From an uncultured Planctomycetaceae bacterium (GTDB lineage: Bacteria > Planctomycetota > Planctomycetia > Pirellulales > UBA1268), in NCBI GenBank assembly GCA_903951635.1, contig CAJBCV010000442.1:1-40861 (forward strand): a stretch of DNA of 40,861 nt, written 5' to 3'. A program made the position numbers and the translations under genes. Below the pieces are notes generated by a model that worked only from the letters and a program-made list of their open reading frames with translations, was not told the DNA's origin and did no database searches. Every line of letters starts with the position of its first letter. Position 1 is the first letter of the stretch. This document shows positions 8,248-17,068 of this stretch, piece by piece.

Positions 8248-11019
8248 TCACTCGGTGATGGCGGCGAGGAGGGGACGAAGCACATCTCGCTCGATGACCG
8301 CGTCGTCGATCGGTTCGCCACCATGATGGCAGACAGGGCCGAAGACGCGGCCATCGCTCAACCATCCGGCCAACGGATGCGGAGACGGCACCATGAGGAG
8401 CGTCACCTCCGGCAGCGACGCCACCGAACTCCGCAGGTGCACCAGGCCGCGGCTGTCGATCCAGGCCTGCGTCCCGTCCGTGAAGCGAGTCGATCGCAGC
8501 CCAACCCCGTGTGCAAAGCATTTGCCCCCCGACGCACCACCTTGGATTCGGCGGCGATCGACACTCATGGGCCTGATGACCAGATTTCCCTCGACGAGTC
8601 CGAGCGTCGTCGCCGGCCCGTCGTGCGCCGGAAGGAATGCCAATTGCCCCCCGGGCGCCAAGCCGATCGCCGCGAGAGACATGGGGGGAATGTGGGCAGG
8701 GAAGCCCGCTCCGTGGGGATCACCCCACATGTCTCGGCTCGGAAGCATCGCGTTGCCCGGGCGACTCACGAAGGTGCCCTCCGGCACCTGCACGACATGC
8801 GTCTGGTCGTCCCCACGGAGAGCGCTCCCAGTCACGACGAACCGCCGGCCATCGAACGATGCGCCTTTAAACACCATGTCCTGGAGGGAGACAGCGCCGC
8901 CTGCCCAGACGCGCCGCTTCCGGTCGGCTCCGAAGCGGAAGGCGCCCGCCCTGGTGACGATCGTCTCCCCGTCGATCCCATCCGTGACAAACACCGCCAG
9001 CGCCTCCCGGAGGAGGACCTGGTCGCCCGGCACCGGTTCATACCGGGCCGGGCCGGCAGCCAGCGCGATCGTGCCCCCATGCACGACATTCTGGACGATC
9101 CGGCCGATCTGCCTCCCCCCCGCCGGCACCTTGCAGGTCGACACCACGCGCCCCGAGCGAGGATCGACCTCGATCAGATCGGCGTCCGTCGTCGAACGAT
9201 GCAGTCGTACGAGCACCCGCCCCTGATGAATCGTCGCGGTCCTCCCCCGACCGACGCGCGGCACGTTGAGGGCCGTGATCGTGACCTTCCGCTTCGGGAT
9301 GTCGACGAACAGGGCGTGGAGGCGGCCCCGCTTCGAGGGGCCAATGACCATGAGGACCATCCCCGCCGTGGCCGTGGGATCGCTCGCAAGCACCTTGCCC
9401 CGTGGAAGTGAATCGGCGATCAGCCGACCGCCCCGGCCGGGAGTGTCCCAGAGGAGGAGCCGGCCATCGAGCGTGATCGACAGCACCCCGACCCCCTCGA
9501 CAGGCCAAGCATGCTCGAACGCATCCGGCACGGTGAGCAGGAGCGGAAACGGGTCGGCAGAAAAAATGGCCGGCAGGTTGCGATCGAGCAGCCGCGGCTT
9601 CTTTCCGCCGGCAGCCGTCCCTCCCGGCCCCTCGGCCAGCAGCTTCTCGACATCGAGGAGTGCCTCCCGAATCAGTCGGCTGCCGCGGCGCGATCGGGCC
9701 GAGAGCCGGAGGCGACCGTCGCGCGCCACCGTGACAAGATGGATCGGATCGATCCCACACGCGGTCATCTGCCGGCAAAAGTCGGGATCGGCAGCCCCCT
9801 CCTCCCCCGTGATCACGACGACGTCGGCCGCCCCTCCCACTGCGCCGAGAAGCGCGGCGAGGGCCCCGAGTGCCGCGCCGGGATGGGCCGATGGCTCGAG
9901 CACCGCCAGCTGCTCCACGAGGCCCGCGCGCGAGCCGAGATCGACCGGCAGAAGGCCGCTGGCAGCGGCACGAAACACGCGTGCTTCGCTCCCCGCGCCG
10001 GCCTGCGCGTGGATCGCGAGGGCCACGGCGGTGGCGTAAACCCGCGGCAAACCCCACATCCGCACGCCGCTGTCGAGGAGCACCAGCCGGCAGCGCGGGG
10101 GCGGGGGGGCAGCGAGCTCACGGCGGTGGTAGAGCGCCTCGCCGAGGGCGAGGCGGGCGGTGAGCGTCGTCTCGTCATGGGCCAGCTCCGAAAGCAGGAG
10201 CCGATCGAGGGGGCCGCGGTTGGTGATGTCGGCGATGCCCCCTTGAGGGAGATCTGCCGGAGCGTCGAGCGCCGGCGGGAGCGTCACCGCGGCCATCACA
10301 TGCCGGGCGAGCCTCGCCACGGCGGCGAGCTCCGGGTCGTTGAACCACTCTGCGGGAATCCCGCCGGGCGCGACGCTGCGGGGCTCCGGCAGCGTCGCCT
10401 CTTCGACGGCTCGGGGAGTGTCGTCGAGCCCGGTCTCGATCCGCATCCGCACGGTGCGCTCATCGACCCGGAAGAGCCCGGGGAGCAGCGCCCGCAGCTC
10501 CGTGCGGAAGTGCGTCAGCCTCGCGTCGGCGTCGCCCCCGGGAGCGACGGTCGCCGCGGGCGACGACCACTGGTCCACCACCCAGTCGGTTGGAACGGAG
10601 GGGTCGGGCAGGCGTTTTGACTCGAACACGACGTCCGCAACGACGTTGCGGGCGGCGAGCGAGCCACGCAGGTCAGCCGGCAGATTCCGCACCCTTCGCA
10701 GCCCCGCCACGACCACCGCGATCCGGCGGTGGTCTACGTCGCGCTCGCCGTTGGCAAGCATGCCGCTGAGATGCCCTGTCGTCGGCGTCTCGTCCCAGGC
10801 GTCGCGGCAAGCGGAGAGGAGCAGGATCATGGCGCCGATCGGTGGCATGCGCTGGCCACGAAAATGGTCGATGATCGCTTCGAGCTCTGCCCGAAAGGCG
10901 ATCGTCCCTCCTGCCCCGCCCCAGACAATCAGATCCTCGGCCTTCTGCCACTCCCACCACCAGTCGCCCGCAGGCTGCAAGGGCAACGCGCCGCCCTGAA
11001 GCTGGCCCGCATCGCTCAT
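8248..11019 (-). CDS. vWA plus beta-propeller protein of MoxR-vWA-bpX ternary system
   Basis: This 923-residue protein has a helical N-terminal half, a vWA domain at about 309-440 and a beta-propeller-like C-terminal region from about 480. Just before the vWA is the segment GPLDRLLLSELAHDETTLTA (269-288), a type of linker I associate with these systems. The vWA begins RLVLLDSGVRMWGLPRVYAT: the MIDAS DxSxS motif is degenerate (D316-S-G-V-R), so metal binding may be altered or lost. The later strand is VVVITGEEGAADPDF. The gene overlaps the bpX2-like gene by four bases (ATGA) and is three bases from the next one, so the products should be made together. It is likely to partner with the MoxR ATPase, as MoxR/vWA pairs do. 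No signal peptide is visible. Confidence 0.82.
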   Translation of the reverse strand: MSDAGQLQGGALPLQPAGDWWWEWQKAEDLIVWGGAGGTIAFRAELEAIIDHFRGQRMPPIGAMILLLSACRDAWDETPTTGHLSGMLANGERDVDHRRIAVVVAGLRRVRNLPADLRGSLAARNVVADVVFESKRLPDPSVPTDWVVDQWSSPAATVAPGGDADARLTHFRTELRALLPGLFRVDERTVRMRIETGLDDTPRAVEEATLPEPRSVAPGGIPAEWFNDPELAAVARLARHVMAAVTLPPALDAPADLPQGGIADITNRGPLDRLLLSELAHDETTLTARLALGEALYHRRELAAPPPPRCRLVLLDSGVRMWGLPRVYATAVALAIHAQAGAGSEARVFRAAASGLLPVDLGSRAGLVEQLAVLEPSAHPGAALGALAALLGAVGGAADVVVITGEEGAADPDFCRQMTACGIDPIHLVTVARDGRLRLSARSRRGSRLIREALLDVEKLLAEGPGGTAAGGKKPRLLDRNLPAIFSADPFPLLLTVPDAFEHAWPVEGVGVLSITLDGRLLLWDTPGRGGRLIADSLPRGKVLASDPTATAGMVLMVIGPSKRGRLHALFVDIPKRKVTITALNVPRVGRGRTATIHQGRVLVRLHRSTTDADLIEVDPRSGRVVSTCKVPAGGRQIGRIVQNVVHGGTIALAAGPARYEPVPGDQVLLREALAVFVTDGIDGETIVTRAGAFRFGADRKRRVWAGGAVSLQDMVFKGASFDGRRFVVTGSALRGDDQTHVVQVPEGTFVSRPGNAMLPSRDMWGDPHGAGFPAHIPPMSLAAIGLAPGGQLAFLPAHDGPATTLGLVEGNLVIRPMSVDRRRIQGGASGGKCFAHGVGLRSTRFTDGTQAWIDSRGLVHLRSSVASLPEVTLLMVPSPHPLAGWLSDGRVFGPVCHHGGEPIDDAVIERDVLRPLLAAITE

Positions 11020-11759
11020 CGCGTCGCCTCCTTCAGCGAACGCGCCGTCAGCCGTACCGCAGAGCGGCTGGCCCGCACAAAGGCCTCCCCGGGCACGATC
11101 TCGCAGGCCAACTCCATGGTGCCGGCTACGCGACCGAGCACCACAAGATCGTCACGGCTGGCGCCGACGATCCCCCGAAGCGACTCGGGGGAGACCCAAG
11201 GCGACCAGGTCCACCCCGCCTCGACGGCGACGCCTGCCTCCTCCACGAGCCGCTGCCCGGGTAGAGGCGGCAGCGGCATGCCGCGGACGAGCGTCAGGCC
11301 AGAGTCGGCAACGGCAAAGGACCAGCGCGCAAGCCGCACGGCCGGCGCCTCGACGGCATGGGTCATCCAGGAGGCGAAGCCGACGCGGAGCAGGTTTGCG
11401 TCTCCCGGGCGATTCCCGCGCACGAGTGTCAGGCCCACGGCACCGAAGCCCGCCGCCGGCTTCACGGCGAATGCCGCCGGCGGCGTGAGTGGCAGCCAGC
11501 AATGAAGGGCAAACCACGGCCCCTCGGGAAGCCTGCCCCGCGGCACCCGCGTGCTGTCCGCCACGAGCGCGCCGTCGTCGGTCACGGTGTAGCGTCCGAT
11601 CGCCGGCAGACGGAGGAGGCGAGACGCCAGCCGATCGTCGCACGCCTCGCCCCGGAGCCACAGACGTCCCTCCGAAAGCAGGGCCTCCACTCCCGGCTCG
11701 TGACGGAGGAAACCGCAGGCGGCAGCGTCGGCGCCGTCGAGCTCGAGCGCCCAGGTCAT
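11016..11759 (-). CDS. bpX2-like protein of MoxR-vWA-bpX ternary system
   Basis: The 247-residue product resembles the bpX2 domain: a beta-rich protein with LPAIGRYTVTDDGALV, RVPRGRLPEGPWFALHCWLPLTPP split over 85-115, SWMTHAVEAPAVRLARWSFAV, LVRGMPLPPLPGQRLVEE, GVAVEAGWTWSPWVSPE and a C-terminal AFVRASRSAVRLTARSL. No enzymatic motif or membrane segment is visible. The start is ATG 11759, overlapping the MoxR stop as ATGA; the 8-residue longer form is less likely. The family match rests on recalled motif order. In the ternary systems bpX2 proteins always accompany MoxR and vWA subunits, and this gene's position between them fits. Confidence 0.75.
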   Translation of the reverse strand: MTWALELDGADAAACGFLRHEPGVEALLSEGRLWLRGEACDDRLASRLLRLPAIGRYTVTDDGALVADSTRVPRGRLPEGPWFALHCWLPLTPPAAFAVKPAAGFGAVGLTLVRGNRPGDANLLRVGFASWMTHAVEAPAVRLARWSFAVADSGLTLVRGMPLPPLPGQRLVEEAGVAVEAGWTWSPWVSPESLRGIVGASRDDLVVLGRVAGTMELACEIVPGEAFVRASRSAVRLTARSLKEATR

Positions 11760-12925
11760 GGTGTCCCCTCCACCACTTCCCAAGCCTTGCGAATGCGCTC
11801 CTCGAGGAAGCCTCGCTGCTGCCCGTCCTGCACCCAGGCGGTGCGGGAGGCGAGAAGCCCGAGTCGATCGTGTGCGACCGCTCGATCGCTCGCTGTCATC
11901 CCCGCGCGAAAGGCATCCTCCAGCCGCTCGATCTCGCGGGCGAGCGCCTCCGGATCGGGAAGATCGCCGCGGGCCCGCGGATGGGCCGATTCGTGGTCAT
12001 GAGCCTCGGCGCGGTCGATCGCCTTGTCGACGATCGCCGCGATCACTTCACGCTGCTCCTCGGTGTCCCAGACATGGCGGAGGATCCACAGATCGGTGGC
12101 ATTGGCGGTGAGTCGGCCGCAAAGCACGCTGCTGGCGGCGATGAGCCGCTGGAGCTTCACCCCCCGCCGGTCGGAAATCGGCACACCGGCCCGCCGCAGG
12201 GCGCGCACGACGTCGACGAATCGCGGGCGGACGCCCGCCAAGTCGACGTCCGCCAGGAGCGTCTGCACGCGACGGATCTCGTCGATGGCCATCGACCCCG
12301 CCGCCCCGTCCCCCTCGCGTGCCGAGTCGATCCGCCAGCCCGCGGCGAGCACGTCATCGAGCAAGTCGTCGCTGACGTTGTCGCTGCGGACGCGAAGGAG
12401 AAACCGGTCGAAGAGGGCCGCCAAGGCGTCGTCCTCCGGGAGGCGGTTGCTCGCACCGACGACGGCGAGGAGCGGCAGTCGCCGGGTCTCGCGACCGCGC
12501 CGGAAAACGCGCTCATTGAGCACGGCGAGCAGCGAGTTGAGGATCGCGCTGTTGGCATTGAGGAGTTCGTCGAGGAACACCAGCGACGCCTCGGGGAGCA
12601 TCCCCTCGGTATTGGTGACGAGCTCCCCCTCGCGCAGCTTGCGGATGTCGAACGGTCCGAACAACTCACTCGGCTCCGTGAATCGCGTGAGGAGATAATC
12701 GAACACCCGGCCCTCGATGCGGCGGGCGAGCGCGTGAACGATCGCGCTCTTGGCGGTGCCCGGGGGACCGAGGATGAAGAGGTTTTCTCCACCGACCAGG
12801 CAGACGCCGAGGAGGTCGACGATCTCGTCTTTGCCGACGAACGTCGACTTGAGCGGCGCGAGGACGTCGGTCGTCAGTCGCCGGGCGAGGGCAATCCGGG
12901 GATCGGTGGAGGTTTCGATGGTCAT
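11756..12925 (-). CDS. MoxR family AAA+ ATPase of MoxR-vWA-bpX ternary system
   Basis: This 389-residue AAA+ ATPase has Walker A GPPGTAKS (53-60), Walker B SLVFLDE (114-120), sensor 1 GASN (157-160) and an arginine-finger region FDRFLLRVR (172-180). The helix-2 insert typical of MoxR/RavA-type ATPases is seen in YLLTRFTEPSELFGPFDIRK (78-97). The C-terminal part holds the lid helices, and a long tail contains a predicted coiled-coil helix (DPEALAREIERLEDAFRAGM). It closely resembles the RavA/MoxR branch rather than ClpX. It should form hexamers that remodel a vWA partner at the cost of ATP. It overlaps both neighbours by four bases (ATGA) and sits second in the operon. All catalytic residues are present, so the motor is predicted to be active. 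Confidence 0.93.
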   Translation of the reverse strand: MTIETSTDPRIALARRLTTDVLAPLKSTFVGKDEIVDLLGVCLVGGENLFILGPPGTAKSAIVHALARRIEGRVFDYLLTRFTEPSELFGPFDIRKLREGELVTNTEGMLPEASLVFLDELLNANSAILNSLLAVLNERVFRRGRETRRLPLLAVVGASNRLPEDDALAALFDRFLLRVRSDNVSDDLLDDVLAAGWRIDSAREGDGAAGSMAIDEIRRVQTLLADVDLAGVRPRFVDVVRALRRAGVPISDRRGVKLQRLIAASSVLCGRLTANATDLWILRHVWDTEEQREVIAAIVDKAIDRAEAHDHESAHPRARGDLPDPEALAREIERLEDAFRAGMTASDRAVAHDRLGLLASRTAWVQDGQQRGFLEERIRKAWEVVEGTP

Positions 12926-13563
12926 GGCCTGGCACCTTTGGTGAGCAATCCCGACAGCGAGGCAGCGAGATCGGCGTGGGCCCCGAGGGCCTGGCGGGCG
13001 GCCTCGGCCACGCGCTCGTCGGTGAGCCTGGCGGCATCGTTGCTTCCGAGCACCCGATCGACGTAGAGCCGAAGGAGTCCGGGATGGCCGGCGATCACGT
13101 CGATCGACGCTGGCACCACCCCCGCCACGCCGACCGACGACAACGGCCACCGGCAGGCGAGCGTGCCGAGCAGTTCCACGAGCGGGTCATTCGCGGCGGC
13201 CCCCTGCGCCATCCGCGTCAGGTCGGGAAGGAATCGCAGCGTGAGGTCGATGCTGTAGTGCGCCGACGCGTTCTCGAGGTCGGCGGGGGCCACCAGGTCG
13301 AAGCCCGATCGCAGCGCCGTCTCGTCGATGTCGCGGAACACGGCGGCCTGAGCCGCGCGGTAAAGCAGTCTCGCGCCATGGAGCGCGACGTCGCGGCGCC
13401 ACACGGGAGCCATCCCCGGAAACTCGAGCCGCCATTCGTGTTCGAACGCATCGAGCGCCGCGCCGGCCGCGGCGAGTTCCCCGTCTCCCTCGTCGCCCTC
13501 AGGGGCAGGCACGACGACGCGGCCGTCGTCAAAGAGATCCCGCAGGAAGGTATCGAGCGACAT
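12922..13563 (-). CDS. Helical bpX4-like accessory protein of MoxR-vWA-bpX system
   Basis: The 213-residue product starts at ATG 13563 (MSLDTFLRDLFDDGRVVVPA) and is the first gene of the operon. It looks mostly helical: an acidic linker at 20-30, then WRRDVALHGARLLYRAAQAA (about 55-74), SAHYSIDLTLRFLPDLTRMA and a C-terminal HPGLLRLYVDRVLGSNDAARL. I think it matches the small bpX4 family of MoxR-vWA-propeller systems, though the number is recalled without a search. No enzymatic motif or membrane helix is visible. It overlaps the MoxR ATPase gene by ATGA. No clear Shine-Dalgarno precedes it. An in-frame upstream extension to 13776 is low-complexity and unlikely to be translated. Confidence 0.7.
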   Translation of the reverse strand: MSLDTFLRDLFDDGRVVVPAPEGDEGDGELAAAGAALDAFEHEWRLEFPGMAPVWRRDVALHGARLLYRAAQAAVFRDIDETALRSGFDLVAPADLENASAHYSIDLTLRFLPDLTRMAQGAAANDPLVELLGTLACRWPLSSVGVAGVVPASIDVIAGHPGLLRLYVDRVLGSNDAARLTDERVAEAARQALGAHADLAASLSGLLTKGARP

Positions 13564-13902
13564 GGCTGCGGGGTGACGATGGGTTTCGGGGAGCTTCGCT
13601 GGTTCGCTCGATCGCCGGTGCGTCCGGCCGGGCTCGCGTCCCAGATGAGAATACCCTTCCTGCCGGGGGCTGTCCCCTCCTCGGGCCGATCGGGAAACCA
13701 CGACGGAGGTCCGCGACACACCAGCGAGCAACTCGTTCACCACGCATTGATCGCCACGGACGATGACCCCGTCCACGGCCTCCGGGCGACCGCGCCATCC
13801 GATGGAGGCCGAAATTGGGTGCGATCTGCTACGCTCCCCTTCCCGGCCCCCGTTCGCTTCGTGCCGGTCGCTGTCATTTCCCCCGCCCCGTCAGGAACCA
13901 TC
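13564..13902 (+). other. Divergent intergenic region (339 bp)
   Basis: This region separates the MoxR-vWA-bpX operon (leftward) from the FMN reductase gene (rightward) and must hold both promoters. An extended -10-like TGCTACGCT lies at about 13827-13835 on the plus strand, roughly 70 bases before the reductase ATG. I see no matching -35 hexamer, no convincing operator repeat and no supportable gene. Confidence 0.4.
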
Positions 13903-14511
13903 ATGCAGATCGCCATCATCGTCGGCAGTCACCGCAAAGAGAGCCAGTCGAGCCGCGTGGGGGCGTACATCGCCAGCGACCTGGCTCGCATCGATCCTGC
14001 CGTGACCGTCGACACGATCGACTTGGCAGGCAACCCGCTGCCGCTATGGGACGAGAGCGTGTGGCAGGGTGACAGTGCGCTTTCCGCCCTCTGGAAGCCG
14101 TGGCGCGACACGATGCGCCGGGCCGACGGGTTCGTGATCATCGCCCCGGAATGGGCGGGGATGGTGCCTCCGGGCCTGAAGAATCTCCTCCTCTTCGCCG
14201 GCCCGAAGGAAGTCGGCCACAAACCGGCGATGATCGTGGCCGTGTCGGCGTCGCGCGGCGGAAGCTATCCCGTCAACGAACTCCGCACCAGCGGCTATAA
14301 GAACAGCCGCTTGGTCTACATCCCCGAGCACGTCCTCATTCACGACGTCAACGACGTCCTCATCGGAGCGACGCCCTCGAGCGACCGCGACGCCTGGCTC
14401 CGTCGCCGGATCGAATTTGCCGATCGAATCCTCCTGGAATACGCCAAGGCCCTGGCCCCAATTCGCGCAAGCGGCCTCACCGAGCACGCTGACTTCCCCT
14501 ACGGAATGTGA
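13903..14511 (+). CDS. NAD(P)H-dependent FMN reductase
   Basis: This 202-residue flavodoxin-like protein has the FMN phosphate-binding loop GSHRKESQSSRVG at residues 8-20, an acidic strand TVDTIDLAGNPLPLWDE, and the characteristic FMN loop PEWAGMVPPGLKNLLLF at about 85-101. The product probably uses NAD(P)H to reduce FMN or quinone-like acceptors in the cytosol, like ChrR/azoreductase relatives; the acceptor cannot be told from sequence. Start ATG 13903 follows AGGA about six bases upstream. It is divergent from the bpX operon and 45 bases from the next gene on the same strand. A longer in-frame start at 12976 would cover the divergent region and is rejected. Confidence 0.87.
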   Translation: MQIAIIVGSHRKESQSSRVGAYIASDLARIDPAVTVDTIDLAGNPLPLWDESVWQGDSALSALWKPWRDTMRRADGFVIIAPEWAGMVPPGLKNLLLFAGPKEVGHKPAMIVAVSASRGGSYPVNELRTSGYKNSRLVYIPEHVLIHDVNDVLIGATPSSDRDAWLRRRIEFADRILLEYAKALAPIRASGLTEHADFPYGM

Positions 14512-14556
14512 GCCCTGGCCCGAGCCCAGGCACGGCCATCCACCGGGAGTACGATC

Positions 14557-14787
14557 ATGAGCACGCCGCGCCGCAAGAAGAACCGCCGCAGGCGCCGGCC
14601 TCGGCTCGACGCCGAGGCGACGTATGTCTGCGACTCCTGCGGCGAGGAGATCGTGGTGCCGGTCGACCTCTCGGCCGGGTCCCATCAGGCCTACGTCGAA
14701 GACTGCCCAGTCTGCTGCCACCCGATGACGCTGCAAATCGAGATCGATCCTGACGGCGAAGCCCGGGTCGAGGGGGAGCACGAGTAA
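14557..14787 (+). CDS. CPXCG motif-containing cysteine-rich protein
   Basis: The 76-residue product has the pattern of the CPXCG family: CDSC at residues 25-28 and CPVCC at 50-54, a four-cysteine zinc-binding knuckle, followed by LQIEIDPDGEARV. The N-terminus is an unusually basic tail (RRKKNRRRRRPR, residues 5-16) that could bind nucleic acid or be disordered. Family function is unknown. Start ATG 14557 is the only sensible one. It follows the reductase gene by 45 bases and may be co-transcribed with it. Whether the basic extension is common in relatives I cannot check. Confidence 0.85.
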   Translation: MSTPRRKKNRRRRRPRLDAEATYVCDSCGEEIVVPVDLSAGSHQAYVEDCPVCCHPMTLQIEIDPDGEARVEGEHE

Positions 14788-14890
14788 AGCGGGGCGGGCG
14801 TTTCTCGAGGTGTGTGGTATCCTTTTCCCACGAAATCGCAATGCCATCCGGCCCCCGCGCCGACCACAGAAAACCAACGGCCAACATCCC

Positions 14891-15271
14891 ATGAAAGACC
14901 CCACCGTCCGCGGCGTCGTCCACCTCATCGAGGAAACCAAGTCCTTCGGCCAAAAGGGCTTTCGCAAGCGCCTCGTGGTCCTCGAGCAGTCGAAGGGCAC
15001 GTTCACGAACTTCGTTCCCGTCGAGTTCGTCAAGGACGGCTGCGACGCGGTCGATGATCTCTCCGAGGGGGACGAGATCGAGGTGACCTACCGCTTGAGC
15101 GGCCGCCGCTGGCAGCGGGATGCCAACAGCGAGGTCAAGTTCTTCTTGAGCGCTGAGGGGTTGTCGTTTAAGAAGGTGTCGGGGAGCGGGCGGGCGAGCG
15201 AAGGCCCGGATGACGCGATCGACGTCAACGACGACTACTCGCAGGCCGGCAACGACGACGTCCCGTTCTGA
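14891..15271 (+). CDS. DUF3127 family protein with SSB-like acidic C-terminus
   Basis: This 126-residue protein belongs to DUF3127, small predicted OB-fold proteins: EETKSFGQKGFRKRLVVLEQ, NFVPVEFVKDGCDAVDDL and GDEIEVTYRLSGRRWQRD are the conserved blocks. The C-terminal 25 residues are disordered and acidic, ending in DDVPF. That is almost identical to the tip of single-stranded-DNA-binding protein SSB (acidic then P-F), the hook by which SSB recruits repair proteins. An OB-fold nucleic-acid binder with an SSB-like tail is therefore likely; this is inference. Start ATG 14891; the upstream in-frame ATG at 14810 is less likely because a -10-like TGGTATCCT occupies 14815-14823. Confidence 0.85.
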   Translation: MKDPTVRGVVHLIEETKSFGQKGFRKRLVVLEQSKGTFTNFVPVEFVKDGCDAVDDLSEGDEIEVTYRLSGRRWQRDANSEVKFFLSAEGLSFKKVSGSGRASEGPDDAIDVNDDYSQAGNDDVPF

Positions 15272-15283
15272 GCGTCCCGGGCT

Positions 15284-17068
15284 TCAGCGCCGATCGTCCC
15301 GCGCTCGCTTTGCCCTCTCCGCTTCTGTCTCCGACTTTCTTTGCCATTTTGTCGCTTCCTCGGCGTCGCCGACGTCGGTGAATGCGTCGGCCAACATCGC
15401 GTAGGCCGCGGCGAGGAGCTGTGGATCTCGCTTGTCCTGCGCTTCCAGGAAGCGATCGATAAACTCGTCCATCTTCTGGCTCATCTCCGGCAGCGCGAGG
15501 ATTCGCCGCCCCTCTCGGGTCGAGCAGCCAAACACGACGCCGGCGAGCTTGTCCCAGTCACCGAGCTTCTCGGTCCCCTTGGCCTGGAGGCGGAGCGTCG
15601 CTTCGCTCGTTTCGCCACTGGCGAGACTCACCCGCACGGACCGATCGCCGAGGATCACCGGCAGCTCATAGGCCTCGCTCTGCACGACCAAACGTTCTGC
15701 ACCGGCCGGAATCAACAGTGTCGCCTTCCCCTCGGCATCGGTCTGGCCTGTAAACGGCTCGGCGCGCGTCGTGGTGTCGGCCGCATCATTCCAGCCCCGC
15801 AAGAGGAGCACCTTCTCGCCCCGCACGAGCGTTCCGCCATAGATTCCGGAGCCGCTGTTCCACCAGCCGACATTCGGTCCCGACACCACCTTCACCCCGG
15901 CCACGGGCGTGCCCTCCTCGTCGAGCGTCTTCGCTACGCAGCGGGCCATCAGCGTCATCGCGAGCGTCAGCTCAACGCCGGCGTCTGGGGAGAACACCTG
16001 CGGCCTGCGGTAGGGATCCTCGGCGGGATCCCGAGGATTCTTGACGACATCCGGCGCCTTTCCCGACGTCGCCACGAACTCATCGCACAAGCTTATGATC
16101 TGGAGTCGCTCGCCAGCCGGCCAGGCATCGATCGTGAACGTGCCGTCGGCTGCGACCGGGCTCCACGTAAACCAACTGACCCGATTGGGGCCGACCTCTT
16201 CCGGCGGCGGATCGAGTGACATGGCTTGGACGATGCCCTCCCGGATCGGCCGGGGGACATTCGCGTCCACCTTCCCCTGAATCTGTACGCTCGGCTCGAG
16301 GATCACGTCGAGCGTCGTCGGCACGCCGTCCACGAGTTCGAAATCGACGATCCTGCTGAATGCCACGGCCCGCTCGCCTTCGAGCTTCACGATAAGGACG
16401 CTGTTCTTCCCCGGCGCCATGCCCGGAAACTGGAGCGTGCCTTGCGGCGTCTTCTCCGGTGCCGCTCCCGGCAGCCACGCTCGACCGTCCGACCAGAAGG
16501 CATGGAGGTTGTCGAGCGGCGCGGGCTTGCCGTCGACGATCGGCCTCACCTCCAATCGCACCCCCCGCGCGAGCGTCACCTCGTGCGACCCCATCGTCTC
16601 CAGCGGCACGTCGACATGGACGTCGCCCGAGCGAGCGAAGTCGGGATGATCGACGAACACCGACACGCCGTTGGTCTTGACCTGCTCCTTCAGCGAGCGA
16701 ATGGCCGGGTACCTGACGACGGCCACGCCACTGTCATCGGTCGCCGCATCCTGCGGTCCGACGCCTGAGCGCTGGTCGTCCGCCAGCCACAAGCCGTGCC
16801 CCTGCGACGACCGCAGCGCCCAAGGCGTCACCTTCGCCTTCGCCACCGGTTCGCCGTCGGCATCGACGACCCGCACTCGCACCTCGAGCCATTCCTGCTG
16901 CACCCCATCGACGACGGGGAGCGCCTCGTTCTCCGCGTCGGTATCTACCGTTGCCACGGCGGCAGGCTTGCCTTCCCCCTCCCCGCGACCGGCGGCCGGT
17001 GCCTCGAGGTGGAGCCACGCCACCGCGATGGCCAAAGCTGCAAAGGCGACATTGAGCGAGCGATTCAT
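15284..17068 (-). CDS. Secreted carboxypeptidase-regulatory-like / Ig-like domain protein
   Basis: The 594-residue product starts with a signal peptide (MNRSLNVAFAALAIAVAWLH then A-rich cleavage region). The body contains repeated beta-sandwich units of the carboxypeptidase-regulatory type, recognised by patterns such as VRVVDADGEPVAKAKVTPWA (about 67-86), ATDDSGVAVVRYPA, LDEEGTPVAGVKVVSGPN and GQTDAEGKATLLIPAGAERL. The C-terminal part from about 510 is alpha-helical with an acidic and basic helix end (EATKWQRKSETEAERAKRAR), possibly a coiled coil. Such secreted proteins are common in planctomycetes and are probably cell-envelope or periplasmic binding proteins; the ligand is unknown. The gene converges with DUF3127, only 12 bases from its stop. 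Confidence 0.72.
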   Translation of the reverse strand: MNRSLNVAFAALAIAVAWLHLEAPAAGRGEGEGKPAAVATVDTDAENEALPVVDGVQQEWLEVRVRVVDADGEPVAKAKVTPWALRSSQGHGLWLADDQRSGVGPQDAATDDSGVAVVRYPAIRSLKEQVKTNGVSVFVDHPDFARSGDVHVDVPLETMGSHEVTLARGVRLEVRPIVDGKPAPLDNLHAFWSDGRAWLPGAAPEKTPQGTLQFPGMAPGKNSVLIVKLEGERAVAFSRIVDFELVDGVPTTLDVILEPSVQIQGKVDANVPRPIREGIVQAMSLDPPPEEVGPNRVSWFTWSPVAADGTFTIDAWPAGERLQIISLCDEFVATSGKAPDVVKNPRDPAEDPYRRPQVFSPDAGVELTLAMTLMARCVAKTLDEEGTPVAGVKVVSGPNVGWWNSGSGIYGGTLVRGEKVLLLRGWNDAADTTTRAEPFTGQTDAEGKATLLIPAGAERLVVQSEAYELPVILGDRSVRVSLASGETSEATLRLQAKGTEKLGDWDKLAGVVFGCSTREGRRILALPEMSQKMDEFIDRFLEAQDKRDPQLLAAAYAMLADAFTDVGDAEEATKWQRKSETEAERAKRARDDRR

